Shown piece after piece: positions 21,601-33,945 of a DNA stretch of 64,000 nt. A program made the translations under genes and the position numbers. Below the pieces are notes generated by a model. It was not told the origin of the DNA and made no database searches. It worked only from the letters and a program-made list of their open reading frames with translations. Origin of the DNA: Branchiostoma lanceolatum (lineage: Eukaryota > Chordata > Leptocardii > Amphioxiformes > Branchiostomatidae). The DNA lies in NCBI RefSeq assembly GCF_035083965.1, contig NC_089740.1, positions 12,664,052-12,728,051 on the forward strand, in the 5' to 3' direction. The stretch's first letter is position 1, and each line of letters begins with the position of its first letter.

Positions 21601-24600
21601 TCAGGTTCAGGACGGACTTATAAGTCCGGACTTAGGTTCAGGTACGGACTTATAAGTCCGGACCTGAACCCATGGCATTTGTGTGCTAAAAATATTTTTT
21701 TCCTGTTACGTGTAAAATTGCATATTGGCATATACATTATACATGCAATTTGAAAACTATGGATACGAAATCATATACAGTCAGTTGTAAACACAAAAGT
21801 TGAGACACTTATAAACACAAAAACAGCATTGTTTTCATATTTTTCCAGTGCAAATTTCATGATCTAAGGACGGTTAAAGATGTTGGCATCTGGTTTAAAA
21901 CAAAAAGGAGAGTATAAGCGAGAGATTTTTTTTCAAGTCCGGACTTGTTTCCAGACGTTTAGGTTTTTTTGGACTTGAACCTAAACGTTAGGTCCAGTTC
22001 GGATCAGGTCTGGGGTTTAGGTACACAGCACTATCCATATATAGCCCTAAGTGCAATACTTACAGCGGAAGCCCTCCTTGTTGGCGATTTCTCCGGAAGC
22101 CAGCGAGGCGTAATACTGGTCGTTGGACATCAGGGTGTGCATCCCGAGGATGGCTGCAAGACACAAGAGAACGGGTTTACATGGCTATGTACTTCTTACA
22201 AACATACTGGTGGGTTGAATGAGGAAACATCCAGTAAACATTAATGCTGAGGGAAAAGAAAATAGCACCAAAACAATGAAAACTGTTGATGATAAAACTA
22301 AAACTGCAAAGATTTTTCTTATCACAGTATCAAAATGATTCCCAAAACATTTCGGAAATGTCTGACCGTTTGACCGTTTCCAAATTTTGTTCAACTGCTT
22401 GTCGAATGAGTACAAGTAACTGTTACTTTGCGCCTTTTTTTGTATGTTTTTCTTTGACTTAAAGGTAGATGGAAAACAGGCATTACTGACCAGCCAAGTC
22501 GCACAGTTCTCCGTCGGTTGCTTCCTTCAGTGCCTCCTCAAGTTCAGGGTCCAGGACCGGGTCATCACCCTCATCTTCATCCTTTACTTCTTTCTTCACG
22601 TACGCTTTTCCTGTACATCAAGGAAAATAGCATACATGTAAATCGCAGCACATAGGCGCCCTATATCTACTCTTGTGAGAACTGCACTCTAAACCAGCTC
22701 AGGATCTAGGATCTGTTTGTCTCCTTGATCCTCATCTTTCACTTCCTTCTTTACAAACACTTTTCCTGAAGACCAGGGAAAACAGCATAAACCACAGTGC
22801 AGTGGCTCCCCCTATCTACTCCTGATAGAACTGCACTCTCCCAAATTCAGGTCCAAGACAGGCTCCTCACGATTGTCTTCCTTTTTTCATTCTGGTCAAC
22901 AAGATAAAAATGATAAAATCCCAGCATAGCAGCTCACTCTATCTATTGTTAAGAGAATTTCACTCAAGAATCAAATGTTGACTGGCTACACACAGTTCCA
23001 GAGAGTATATACATGTAATACTATGATGGTCAGACTGAAGTTTTCCTTCCAATTTCCATTCCTCTGTTTTCATCATGCTACATGTGTGTGTCTAAGTTCC
23101 TACATTTCGTACCAATGAAGGAAATGAATTGATGTGGCCTGATAGAAGAGCATTTCCTCACTCATCACATTTTTGCAGCATTCCTAATCAAACTTTAAGC
23201 CTTCCGTAATGCTAATGGAAACAATTTCATTTTCTGGTCCAAAGCACACCAGGCAATGCTGCCAAATTCTTTCATCCCAATCCACAAGCCCACAACACAC
23301 TTATACCCATTAGGACAAATGAGGTGATCAGGATGTGTAGAGGGCAAAAGTTCTATATCTATCTATTTCTATATAACCGGTATAACCGCCATTCGGTGTA
23401 ACACACCAAGCTACAGTTACTGGTTGTCTGACCATTCGGTGTAACATACCAAGCTACAGTTACTGATTGTTTAAACATACTTAGTATATTGTACAGTTAT
23501 GATAATCATAGATTGTTATGCAGTCCATGTCTAACTCCATTGTAATGTCTTGTCTTTGTCAGCAGGGCTAGCCCTTTGTAATAGCCACAGGCTAGTTGGG
23601 CAGCCCTGGCTGTGTGTGCTGAACAGTCAAACCAATAAATAAAATAATTAATAAAATAAACGTACCCTTCCTTTCTCCGGTAAACGGAATCAGATCCTCG
23701 CGATCCTTGTACTCGCGCGCCGACTTCTCCAGGTACTTCAGGAGGTGTTCGCGGTCCAACTTTCCCGTCGGCCCCTTCTTCGTCTGGTCGTGTTGTCTCA
23801 GGCCAACCGGCAACAAGTCGTTCTGGAAAGGTAGTAGTAGCCACAATGTCAGAATTTAATCCTTCAAAATATAGCTTCAAGATACGGATAGTTTCTTTCT
23901 TTGATATTTCCTCATTGCACTCTTTTTTTCATCAGTTCTTTTCTTTTCCACCCTCCTTTCCTTAGATTTGTTCTGAAGTTTTCTAACAAAATCTAGTTAA
24001 TAAGTTGATTCAGATACACTGGGCCATACCCTAATCTTATGTAGTGTGGTTGGTTCCTTAACCATTATTTATAGTACTAGTGTGCTTGAGATCTAGAAGT
24101 GACTGTCCTCAACACATGACCATGAATTTCAAATTAAAGGACTGCAACCCCTAACAGTAGCTAGAGCATGCAAATTCTGAGCACAGCACATGAACTGGTG
24201 CATGTAGGTAAGGAAAGGAAAGGGACCCTGAACCAGTTTAGCTCAAATGAACTCAATGAACAGATGAGCTAATCTTCCATTGGTCGCGACAAAGAAGACA
24301 GACGCTAGGTACAGTATTTACAGGTTCATTGTAACGGGGAAATTCCCGACCAGCACAATGAACAGTGGACCACGGCCTAATGTCCCCTTTCTGGTAGCGT
24401 GCATGTCGGGCGAGCGACACAGCCGGGATTGAACTCGCGGCTTCTAGTTCCAGAGGCAAGATCACTAACCACTGGACTAGGCACGCTACGGTAAGGATCA
24501 AACCCACGACTTTTGGCAGGAATGCCACTAATTGAGCCACGGCACAGTCACACTACTTACATCAGGGTCGAGCTCAGCATTCAGCTCCTCCAACTCCTCC

Positions 24601-24689
24601 TCTGTCATGGAGGACAGGATGGCATCTTCATCGATGTCCCTGTACTTCTCCAGGTCCTCCCCCAAACCAAACTTGATCAGTCCTGCCAT
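15641..24689 (-). CDS. TMOD: Tropomodulin (distal C-terminal isoform)
   Basis: Tropomodulins cap the pointed ends of actin filaments and bind tropomyosin in the cytoskeleton. Ten coding exons join in phase: 24689-24561, 23822-23666, 22610-22491, 22153-22064, 20993-20863, 20545-20438, 19658-19575, 19165-19106, 17980-17836 and 15702-15641. They give 361 residues, the normal family length. Residues 1-43 (MAGLIKFGLGEDLEKYRDID...) form the first tropomyosin-binding site. Exon 2 (LDREHLLKYLEKSAREYKD) matches the first actin-binding helix, and exons 3-4 (LDPELEEAL... AILGMHTLMSNDQYYASL) match the second tropomyosin site. Exons 5-9 form the leucine-rich-repeat cap (LTDLNLNNIK, LERLNIESNFISG, LKFGYSF). 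This isoform ends in a basic-then-acidic tail (VRRRRLG... EEEEDQE). The start ATG lies 18 bases inside an exon with a good acceptor (CCCTACAG). Any non-coding first exon upstream was not identified. Leiomodin is excluded by the lack of a long proline-rich/WH2 extension. Confidence 0.93.
15822..15827 (-). terminator. Candidate proximal poly(A) signal of tropomodulin
   Basis: TTTATT on the plus strand (AATAAA on the transcript) lies about 800 bases beyond the proximal terminal exon and 120 bases before the acceptor of the distal one. That is where alternative polyadenylation would need it. Confidence 0.45.
16628..16659 (-). CDS. TMOD: Alternative terminal exon of tropomodulin
   Basis: On the minus strand, a good acceptor (GTCACTCTCTAG) precedes TTCGGAAACGACGAATGGGC. 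Joined to exon 9, which ends in phase 1 with G, this reads VRKRRMGFED and stops. The distal exon has the same phase and the parallel start VRRRR. The result is a 351-residue protein that shares the first 341 residues and lacks the acidic tail. The VRKRR core matches what I know of the end of vertebrate tropomodulin LRR domains (NNDLVRKRRL), so this may be the more ancestral ending. An AATAAA on the minus strand at 15822-15827 lies between the two terminal exons and could end this isoform. Confidence 0.75.
18700..19083 (+). mobile_element. Possible non-LTR retroelement 3' end
   Basis: An AT-rich stretch leads into a GC-richer block (GGGGAGGCCCATGAAAAGCC) and ends in AATAAACAATAAACAA. A short repeated A-rich tail is typical of CR1/L2-type elements. 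It lies in the intron between tropomodulin exons 8 and 9. No reverse-transcriptase reading frame is present, so this is a suggestion from overall look only. Confidence 0.3.
20028..20409. mobile_element. 382-bp hAT-type MITE with 8-bp target duplication
   Basis: The element starts CACCCTCCTTA and ends TAAGGAGGGTG, with long matching arms: CGCTCCACGTTAGCTCGCTC near the left end, its reverse complement near the right. It is flanked by an exact 8-base direct repeat, ATGCTGGG, at 20020-20027 and 20410-20417. An 8-base duplication is typical of hAT elements. It sits in the tropomodulin intron 20 bases from the donor of exon 6 (20438). It has no coding capacity. Confidence 0.85.
21541..22034. mobile_element. 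Inverted-repeat element with TTCAGG repeats
   Basis: The left end TGCTGTGTACCTAAAC and right end GTTTAGGTACACAGCA are reverse complements. CCATATATAG flanks both sides as a direct repeat (21531-21540, 22035-22044). The exact split between target duplication and terminus is ambiguous because ATAG belongs to both. Inside lie short GGTTCAGG tandem repeats and the palindrome GGACTTATAAGTCC twice. It is inserted about 20 bases from the donor of tropomodulin exon 4. Confidence 0.6.
22689..22765 (-). pseudogene. Decayed tandem copy of tropomodulin exon 3
   Basis: Immediately upstream (in gene sense) of real exon 3, the minus strand reads CTTCAG as an acceptor and then a frame KVFVKKEVKDEDQGDK... 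ILDPELV followed by TAG. The real exon reads KAYVKKEVKDEDEGDDPVLDPELEEA. The copy therefore keeps the acceptor, the phase and the 5' half of the exon, then stops. It is part of a local tandem duplication that includes flanking intron (GAACTGCACTCT repeated). Confidence 0.75.
22841..22895 (-). pseudogene. Second, more decayed copy of tropomodulin exon 3
   Basis: The minus strand here still reads GAAGACAATCGTGAGGAGCC and then a PVLDL-like stretch matching the DDPVLDPEL part of exon 3, with the 5' half scrambled. It is followed by the same GAGTGCAGTTCTATCAG intron block as the copy at 22689-22765, so it belongs to the same tandem series. Confidence 0.5.
23520..23661 (+). mobile_element. Possible retroelement 3' end with AATAAATAA tail
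   Basis: A GC-richer block (GGGCTAGCCCTTTGTAATAG, then GGCTAGTTGGGCAGCCCTGG) ends in an imperfect AATAAATAAAATAATTAATA tail, a layout common in 3' ends of non-LTR elements. The tail stops about 5 bases from the donor of tropomodulin exon 2. No coding part is seen. Confidence 0.35.
24253..24492 (-). mobile_element. tRNA-derived SINE
   Basis: On the minus strand the element begins GCGTGCCTAGTCCAGTGGTT. That is an A-box-like region, followed by a B box in GCGAGTTCAATCCCGGC at tRNA spacing (about 40 bases). A tRNA-unrelated body follows, with a short hairpin, CGGGAATTTCCCCG. It lies in the first coding intron of tropomodulin, in gene sense. It does not fold as an intact tRNA, so I call it a SINE rather than a tRNA gene. 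Confidence 0.65.
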
Positions 24690-24740
24690 GGTTCACTGTG
24701 TCTCTATCTGTAGGGATACAGGTAAAACATCATAAGTTTA

Positions 24741-24800
24741 AAGGTCCTCCCTCAATCCAAACTTAAAAAGCTCTGCCATGGTTCACTGTAATGCGTTTCT
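24741..24800 (-). pseudogene. Decayed tandem copy of the tropomodulin start exon
   Basis: Exactly 90 bases upstream of the real start region, the minus strand repeats CAGTGAACCATGGCAG and reads MAELFKFGLREDL, then stops. The real exon reads MAGLIKFGLGEDL. The copy includes leader sequence, the start codon and about 13 codons. An AG (CCATACAG) precedes it at the place equivalent to the true acceptor. If included in the mRNA it would act as an upstream ORF. Confidence 0.75.
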
Positions 24801-27800
24801 GTCTGTATGGACATACATGTAGCTAGGTAAAATGTACATGTAAAACATTGTCAATACTGAGGTTTCAATACGTCAATATTGAAGTGAAAAATCATATTGC
24901 TTTCGTCTAGCTTGAACCGGCTACGGTCAGTACTGTTTAGTGAAATGCGGATCTGCCATGACTCGCATTTTCAGCCAAGCAAACCAGTACCGGGTCACCC
25001 CTACCATCATTGATAAGTATGTTTGATTCTTTTATGTACAGAGGTTTGACGCCTGTCAAGCTTCCCATATAAAGGGCCACCGGCTTTACCACACCATCTG
25101 ACAAACATGCTGAAATCATAATTATTACATAATTCTGTAAATTGATAAAAAAATTACAAAACCCTGACCTTTTATTAAAATCAGTCAAGACATTAACGAG
25201 ACAAAGTACACAAACTGGTTTTGTTATCTAAGACTACCAACAATGGATACTGGTGAAAATTTAAAGCTCAAAGCAACAGCTGGCACCCGGAGTAGTTGTT
25301 ATGGAGCTTTAACATTGTACATGTATATCTCAGGTTAAGAAACCTAAGTCTCCATGTCTTGGGGGGTGGTGTCTCTACACAGAGGCGTCTTTCCTTGCAC
25401 TAATTAACGTGTTTAGGGTGTCTTCTGTGCCATCCGAGATTTGGACAAGGACTGGAGTTGTTTACAGTACATGCTCCACATGAGGATAGGAATGTTGGGG
25501 TAGGAGGGTTGCATGTTAGAGAGATGCTGATATCAATACATTAACATACTCAGTTTAAATGTACATGTACATGTATCAATTACATGCATCAGAACCTAAC
25601 CCAAATGTAAACAACATTCTTACACATTTCTATAGTTTTACACATAGTTATAGTGGACAGATATGTATTGATTTGACATGAAATCTCATAAACAAAAGTC
25701 AACCAATCTAAACTATTGGAATTGCACGCTGTACACGTATACATTACTTGTATACAAAGTACATGTACAACTACAATGCAATCCTGGATGAAACTGGAAC
25801 AATGCTTTGCAATTAAACCAAAACATACCTGTACTATAAGAGTCTTCTTGGCTCATAAAAAAATTTGACACTGTTGATCTTAAATCTTACCTTAGATTAG
25901 ATATAGCAGTAGAAAATGCTCAATGTAACTCACCCAATTTTGCAACAACAAAAAATGGCTGCATGCAAAACAGTTCAACCACTACGTACCTACGTAGTAT
26001 TTACAATATGTGACCAGCCGTGCAAAATGCCTGGGGGGAGAAGACTACATTGTACGATTGCAACCGAACACCACAATATCTTTTAATTCTGCTGAAAGAA
26101 ATACGCAATTAACATTGATATCTACATTAAAAACGTCATTTTTTCACAACAATTGTGATACCCGAAGTACTTTTTATCAATTTATGAATAATCTGTCTGG
26201 ATTTGATATGACAAGTTGGGAGATAGTGGTACAATCCAAATGAGCTGACAACAGCTAATAACTCTAACCTTTAAATCTAGCAAATTGGAAGTGCCCGGGG
26301 AACTGGTGATAAGAAATGTTACAGTCAAGAAATCACTAAAAGAAAGGGGGAATGCAAAAAAAGAAAACAACCAATCAAACAAACTCTTAGAAGTTAGATG
26401 AAGGCAAAAACATAATTTTTCCAAAAAGAATGATTAATTTGAAACACTAAACAACGCACCAGAACCTTTGACCAAGGAGGATATCGTAATCTTTACTTGA
26501 ATTTTACGTTTAACTTTAAGTTATATGAAATGTCAAATTTTTGTAACTGTGCACTGCTCATCTTTGAAGTGCAACAGATGTCTCTATTTGTCATCAGTAA
26601 ACACAGTCTCATCAGTGAGACATCGGCGAATAATCTGTCATGTCATCTGTTTTGTGAAACCTGACCGTATGTCGCTAGTGATTCATTTCTCCTGCAGTCT
26701 TCTCAAATAAGCTTGGGGCGTTTCTCAGTAAAGACAGAAAATAGAGAGGGATATAGACTGGTGCCAACAACACTGTGCAATAACAAAGCCTGGATTTATC
26801 TGGCTTAACCCTCAAGAATATTGTATGTTTTGCAAGACAGCCACTAACAAGTCTAACACAAACTCATTAGAGTAACACTAACAGCTGGTACTGTCGCTAC
26901 AATTGAAAACGTTGGCATTTCTGCGAAACAAGGCTCCAAAATTATGCTGTACAAGCCATGAATATAATAATATTCAGGGCTTTTTCTAAAGAGGGGAACA
27001 AGGGTACTGCACCCCCATGCCCTGACCATGCGATCTCATGGCAAATCCTTCAAGTTACAGTATTGTTCATTACAGTGTTAGTGTGAAAAGTACAGAATAT
27101 TTTCTGATGCAGCACTAGAGTAAATACAGAATGCTGTCAGTGGTAATTTCACAGTAATGTTGGCTGCCTAACCAACCACTAATCAACTAATATACAGCAC
27201 CCTATAGTGTAACATATCTAAGTTTTTCTTTCTCACTTGAGCTAATGCCGCCACGGCAATGTTATATGTAATGCTGTGAATCACAGTTACAACAACACAT
27301 ACCTGAATACAAAATATCATCACAATTCAAACATTCATTCTTGTGTTATGCTGGCCAAACTATGCGGAAACACTGACACACACACATACAATGTAGTCAG
27401 ACACATGCACACACACACCAGACCTACACACTCACGGACACACATGCAGACACGCAGAAAACAATACCTTCGTAATTAGAGGTTTATACAACCACAGTGC
27501 AGTCAATCAAGCAAAAGAAATTCGGTGTTGTGACAGGCCAATGTCTTTATACTTCATTTAAGCTTCCAAACAATTACCCAAAATTAACTACACTTGTATC
27601 AAGGTGAGGCCACCACCACATGTACAACTCTACTGAGAACATTACACCCAAAACATAAACAAGCTGGGGAGAAATGAAAGGATCTTGTCATCAATGCGGA
27701 ATAAAGGATGCTTGTTTGATAAACATGCTAACATCCGTGGGAAAGCTTTGTCGTCGACTCGCACATGACCTTTCCTGTCCTATACATGCCAAAGGTTATG

Positions 27801-30800
27801 ACCGTCAAGCAACCTTTCGTCATTATCGGCATCATGCTAGTGGTAACATTCTGTCACCAATGAAATTTCTAAGAAATGGGAAAGCCAGAAAACAAAACTG
27901 CACCAGGTAATGATACCAAAGTAGCTTACGTAACCTCTAAACACATAATTGGTGCCGAGTGGCTATCTTGAAATTAGTTTTTTTCATGCTGAGATAATTT
28001 CGTGGTCATATCACAAAACACAAACATTAAATATTTCAATACTTAAAAGATACATGTTTTAAAACTTTGGTAGTAATTTTCACATCAAGACAGCATTCTT
28101 ACATTGACTTACATTCTTACATACTTTGACTTAAGCAATTAACTCAATGATACAAAAATGTAAGATTTTCAGTGGCGTCAATTTCACATTTTCGAGACAT
28201 AGATCGATGCCACCTGTTTGCATTACATATTGGGGGTAAACGCTCTATCCTTGTTAGTTAATACGACCAAAGGTAAAGCAAACAACCAATCAGCATTCAA
28301 TGTGATACCTCCGTACAGACAATGGAGGATTAAAGTCTCAGTTCAATGTACAGGTATAATAAATAATGGATGATAAGGTTATCCAATAAGAACATTAAGA
28401 GATTATAGAGATTTTGGCTGTCAATAGACCAAGCTCCAAGCTATAGTTCAGGGTTTAAGCCACTCCAGAAAAATAACTTGTTTTCAGTAAAAAATATTAA
28501 AGAAAGATGTCCAAGCATTGAATTATTAGAGACATGTTTTTGAAAGTAGTCAAATCTACTAACAATTGCATGTTATAGTCAGAATGTCTATACAAAAAGA
28601 TGCCTACTACTAACTTTCTGTTTTCAGTTTAATTTTTTTTTGATTGCAAAGAGTATGAAAAACAATGAATTTTGTTGCTTTTGCCTTAGACAAATGCATG
28701 ATGGTTTCAAACTTTGTCTCAATCACATGAGCAAAGTCTGACATTATCTACCAGTATGTACACATATTCTTTGTGTTTAATAAACATTGCTTAATACAAA
28801 GGAACTAACTAAACAATTACAAAGACAAAGATCTCAGTGTTGGTTTGGAACAAGTGTTCAAAACACTAAACACAAAAAACTATCCAAAACATTATTTTAC
28901 CACAATATGTTAGCAATTATATTTAACTTAATTTCAAGACAATACTGGTATATGTAGATCATGTCTCAAAGTGTTGGGAATATAGAAAATTTTCAGGCAT
29001 GAAAATAATCACAACATTCTTGTCCTATTTCAGTATTAAGAGAAGTCCTAAACATTAGGATTTTTCTTGCAAGACATTTTTTCCCTCACTTTTAAGTCAT
29101 AAACTGACTTCAGCACAGAATGACTAGAAATTTCCTGTGAGTGTGAGGAAATTGAACACTGGGAATTTGCCTCACAACTTACCATAACAAATTAATCAGT
29201 AACAGTAATTATATAAAAAAGCAGTCCACTTCAAGAAATGAATTCTTTTCGATTAAGAAATCAAGCAGAACAAAGCATATGATAAAGAACTGCTGACCAA
29301 GACAATATACAATGTACAGTATATATGGTACGGTATAAGTTATATATAACAGAAAATGATGCAACATTAACTCAGAGAGTGCCAAAATCTAGTATCATCC
29401 AAACATTGACTCATAAACTCAATAAGTAAATTTATTTAGATCAATACCAATTATGAGTGATTTTACCTGAGATTTCTTAGTGTTTCTGGATCTAAAATAT
29501 AGTTGCAACACACAGTTAAAATACTTCTGTATCATGCCATATAAACGTACGTGCGTCAAACGATATTACCCCGTAAGGTTATGACATATCAAATGACATC
29601 ACCGTCCATGTTTTTGACAGATAAATAAAGACCTTACATTTAGCTTAAGATATAAAGGAAAAATGATACGTAAAACTGAATTAAGATTAAGATATCATTA
29701 TGTACCTTGTACGAATATCATTTTATATGCAAGATATTCAAAGGTTCGTAGTATTAGAACAAATAAAGATACCTTTTCCGCAGCAGACAGTTATGTGCGC
29801 TGTAGGTATTTCAGAGGAGACCACTCACTGAACCAATATGGCAGGGGGAGGCTATTTTAAACCACTGGCAGGTCAAAGTTCAGGACAATGTACAAATATG
29901 GGCGTGGGTGGGGCACAGGGACACTGCAGAAATGAAATCATAGCAGTTAAATGTCTACTTACCAACATATTGTTAATATTTTTGCTATAATGACTAAGGA
30001 AAAATATAGGTCTAGAAACATCTTAACATGTACTTTCCTTACTATTTTCTTCATAATAATGATAATTATGTTATCAAACTGTCACGTTAAAATGTAGATA
30101 GGGGGTAACCAATGATAGAATTTCCATCTACGTATTGTATATTTGCTCTTCTTCTGGTCTCTGCTGGGTTTTCTATTTTTTCATGACTGGAATCTCGAAC
30201 AAGTTAGCCTATACAGCATCATACTGCTTACAAAGTTACACAACAGAAAAATACAGTTTGACCAATATTCCTGGTTCAAAGTCAGTATACCGCAAGACCA
30301 ATATTTCATACATGTATGATTCAAGACTGATCTCTATTTTCAAAAGTCTCTATTTTCAAAAGTCTTCAGAAAACGTAGGTGACTGGAAAGCTTAGAATGA
30401 ATAGAACTGTTCTGCTGAACAATTGTACTTGCAAGTAATTGAAACAAAATTACAAGAATGAAGAAATATGTATTACTAACTGAAATCCAAACTTGTTGCT
30501 TCAGTTTGTGTTTTAAACCTTCAAACAGAGTCAAAGGCCGGTCATGGCACAAAATCTTTCTGGCACTTCAAACAACCGGTCGGCCAAAACACACAGTTTA
30601 CATATGCCAGGCTATTAAAACTGTACAACAGGCCAGGATTCTTTTGGACCTCACTGGCCCAGGGTCAAGGGAAAATTATATTCCTAGAGTCATGTAACTG
30701 CCAAATCTAAATGGCATTAACTTGTCTTGTAGAGTTGGGTACAAGAAACATATGTACATGCATACAGCATGCCATTTCAAATACATTCATACATTATATT

Positions 30801-30831
30801 TGATATGTACACTGTACATACAAAGTACATG

Positions 30832-30920
30832 CACACACACACACACATGCACACACACACATGCACACATACACACACACACACACACGCACAAACACAC
30901 ACACATACAAACACATACGC
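30832..30920. repeat. (CA)n microsatellite
   Basis: An interrupted CA dinucleotide tract with occasional TG, GC and TA breaks. The His/Thr-rich frames across it are artefacts of the repeat. Confidence 0.95.
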
Positions 30921-33279
30921 AGACAGAGTGCAACATGATAAGACTCGTTTTAAGAATACTATACATTCATTGTTATCATTTCGAGGCAACCTAAAATTTC
31001 ACTGCCAAGTGTTCAAGTCATCTTCATTCTTGGCTAAAAACAATTTTGATACAAAGTTGTCACAAGATCATAAAAATAACTATTTGTCTACCAGAGCACA
31101 TGTGTACATGTTAATAAGTTTTAGCCATCTCTATGGACTTGAGGTAAAAATAGGTCCTAGTATTTCATTACACTGGCCAGTTGACAAGATGCTATATTGG
31201 GCCCAGCCTGACTGTACTAGATCTGACTTGCCTTCTGTTTTGTGTTAGGGTTTTTCTGTTAAGGTTTCCAAGTTAAAGCTACTGTAACACTAACAGTATT
31301 ATATTACCGAAAAACTTCTGATCCTCCGGAAATCAACAAACATATCAATATGAGTCAAACCATACTGTTTAGTCACACCCTGAAATATGCCAAAAATAGA
31401 TCCTTTTGCTGTATATACTATATAAAAATCATGTACAATTACAAACAAAGAAACATTTTCATTTCAGGCTCTTTGGTTTTAAGTTTATCTTATATGTTTA
31501 ATGTATATTCTTAAAGTTCACTATGACCTAAATGCAAGCTACAGTGATTTCTTCCGAAATTAATGTCATCAGGTTGTATTTGAGACATTTGTCTGACAGA
31601 CACCGAAACGTCAGCAGGTGAGAATTACCGGTTGTGTAAAAAGAATCTCAAATACTCTACAGTGATTTCTACAATCTTATTTTTATTTCATTTTATTTTC
31701 TACAATTTTACAGTAAGCATACTTCTGTCTTACCAACAAAGATGTCCACATTCTATAAACACCTTAAAACAAAACAAGAGGCTTTGCACTGTGTGCATGT
31801 AAGTCCTTAATACCGACAGCTCACTTTATAAAACAACTTCAACTAGACATGACAAGACACTGAAAACCTAGAAAATGATTGTAAGATGGACCTCACGCAT
31901 TTACAATTTACAAGAGGCACTGCACTACACAAGCAACTACGGCTGACTTCTTTAAGAAAGAGCACTTAACTTCTTCAGAAAATTACCATGACAAGATAAG
32001 AGAATGTGTCTTAAGTACATAAAACATTTTGGACTCACCAAAAACTCTTTTTTTCCTTGTCAATTGCTTTTTTTCTCATCCCATGTTCGAATGTCTTTTC
32101 AAGTCTTTTCAGATATTTTTCCTTTACACCTTGATGATGTTATAAAAGCAACGAACTTACAACAAATAAAACCTATCTAAACCTTTATTTACAAGTTTGA
32201 AATACAAATTACAATGTATTGGTCTTCACAAAAACATCAACACAAAGACAGCAATGATCAAAGCCAGACGTTCTGCTGCAGTGCCATGGAAAGCCGCTAC
32301 GTGGCCCATAATCAAACTTGTCCTTCGTTTTGCTGACACCCACATGTGACATGTACCCACATACATGTACCAAGGATTGAAAAGATCCATCCAGAACTTC
32401 TCAAGTTACATTGTATGTTGTAATGTCCACATACATACAAGCATACAAACAATCAGCAGCTTCTTGGCAAAAGTCATTAATACATTCTAGAATCTGTGAA
32501 CCAAAAGGATAACAGATGACCTGGTTTTGTGGTAAAAGTTTGTACCTGAGAGTTTTGGACACACCCCAGTGAGCTAAGCCCCTGTACTCTGTACCCCCAT
32601 GTTGACAGAGAGTGTCTTCCACTGAGTCATCAATACACAACAAGCCATGCAGAAAATCACAGGTAAACTGAGAGGTACCTCCCCCCTCTCCCATGGTACC
32701 TTCCCATCTCTCGCAAGGTACATGTACCTTCCCCCTCTCCCATGGTCAGTTATCTTATGGTAAATAATTTTTGGCTTGTATCACAAAGCAGCAGCCTTCC
32801 AACTTTGCAATAAGAAGAATTTCTATAATAGAATGAAATTCGTGAAGGAAAACACACAGCTGATAGCATGATACTTAATGTAACTTTACCGATTGCTATC
32901 ATCATTTTTTTCATCATCATCATCATCATTACTGCCATCTAACCCTGCAAGTTATCCATTAACAGAAACCATTTATTTTCACAGGGACTTAATTTTGCAG
33001 TAGGGCTTGAGGGGTATGGACTATGGAGGTTTTTGCAGTGCTTTAAGTTTGTGGTCAAAACAATTCTGTAGTACACTAAATGTCACTAAATGGAAAGTCA
33101 GGAGGATCATTTATGCATTACGCTAAATTCAGGAAGGCAGTTATACAGAAAATGTGGCCACTTCACTGGTACTACAAGGTACGGAAATGCTATCCCTACG
33201 AATAACAGGAAATCTAGCTTGTCTATGCTGTATGGAAAAGGGACATGCAGTCTTGCAAACAACCAACACCGAATTAACT

Positions 33280-33475
33280 GCATTCAAACCTGTAGAAGTG
33301 ACCACCTCTACATAAGGTCTACCTGGCCAGTGTGACCACATTTTGGTTGTCGCTTAGATAATTTTCCCCATGGACACAAGCATTAAGAATCCTGTCTATA
33401 ATGACCACCTGTCCACACAGACCAGATTTTATTGCTCCCCTGAGTGTGGTCTTCTTGGGCAGGTTTGACTGTAAT
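33280..33475. repeat. Dispersed repeat with GACCACCTGTCCA motif
   Basis: The sequence contains repeated statements of GACCACC (at GTGACCACCTCTACA, GTGTGACCACATTTT and AATGACCACCTGTCCA) and closes with GGGCAGGTTTGACTGTAATG. This looks like a degenerate tandem repeat of a kind seen widely in invertebrate genomes; I cannot name the family from memory with confidence. Confidence 0.4.
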
Positions 33476-33767
33476 GCTGATACCAAAGAAGAACACGTGT
33501 TCATTCACATGACCTGTATGACTGGACCTTTTTGTGGACAGTGCAAACCCTTCGGAGATCAGGCCACTTGATCAAACACCTGGGTACAAACAGGGAGGCA
33601 CTTTGCCTTTTGTGTGGGGAACATTCTCATGTCTGTCTGTACAAAGAGATGCTACTCCCCTAGTTACACTGTTTGTCTGTTAATTAGTGCTAGGGGCTAG
33701 TTCAGCTATCGCTGATGCATCTTGCATGATTCCAAAAATAAAAGAGGCATGCTTCTTGGCTTAGTCC

Positions 33768-33945
33768 CTGTTCATACCAGGCTTTACGAATCTGGATTCA
33801 CCCAGCTGGATCCTAATTGAATCTGTCACATCCACCTCAGAATCCAGATTCTGACCATGTATACCAGGCTTGGCGAATCGAGATACTAGTTTATTCCTTG
33901 CCTGGGTAAATCCAGAGTTTCCAAGCCTGGTATGAATGGGCTCTA
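33768..33945. mobile_element. Inverted-repeat MITE (TTCATACCAGGCTT ends)
   Basis: The left end is TTCATACCAGGCTT; the right end AAGCCTGGTATGAA is its exact reverse complement. A second pair, TCTGGATTCACCCAG and CTGGGTAAATCCAGA, lies inside. The length is about 178 bases with no coding potential. Confidence 0.7.

Noticed and set aside
24253-24492. Possible functional tRNA gene on the minus strand
   Set aside because: A- and B-box-like parts are present but the acceptor stem does not close and the body continues as SINE sequence.
30722-31248. Open frames rich in His/Thr across 30.7-31.2 kb
   Set aside because: They come from the (CA)n microsatellite and have no domain or splice context.
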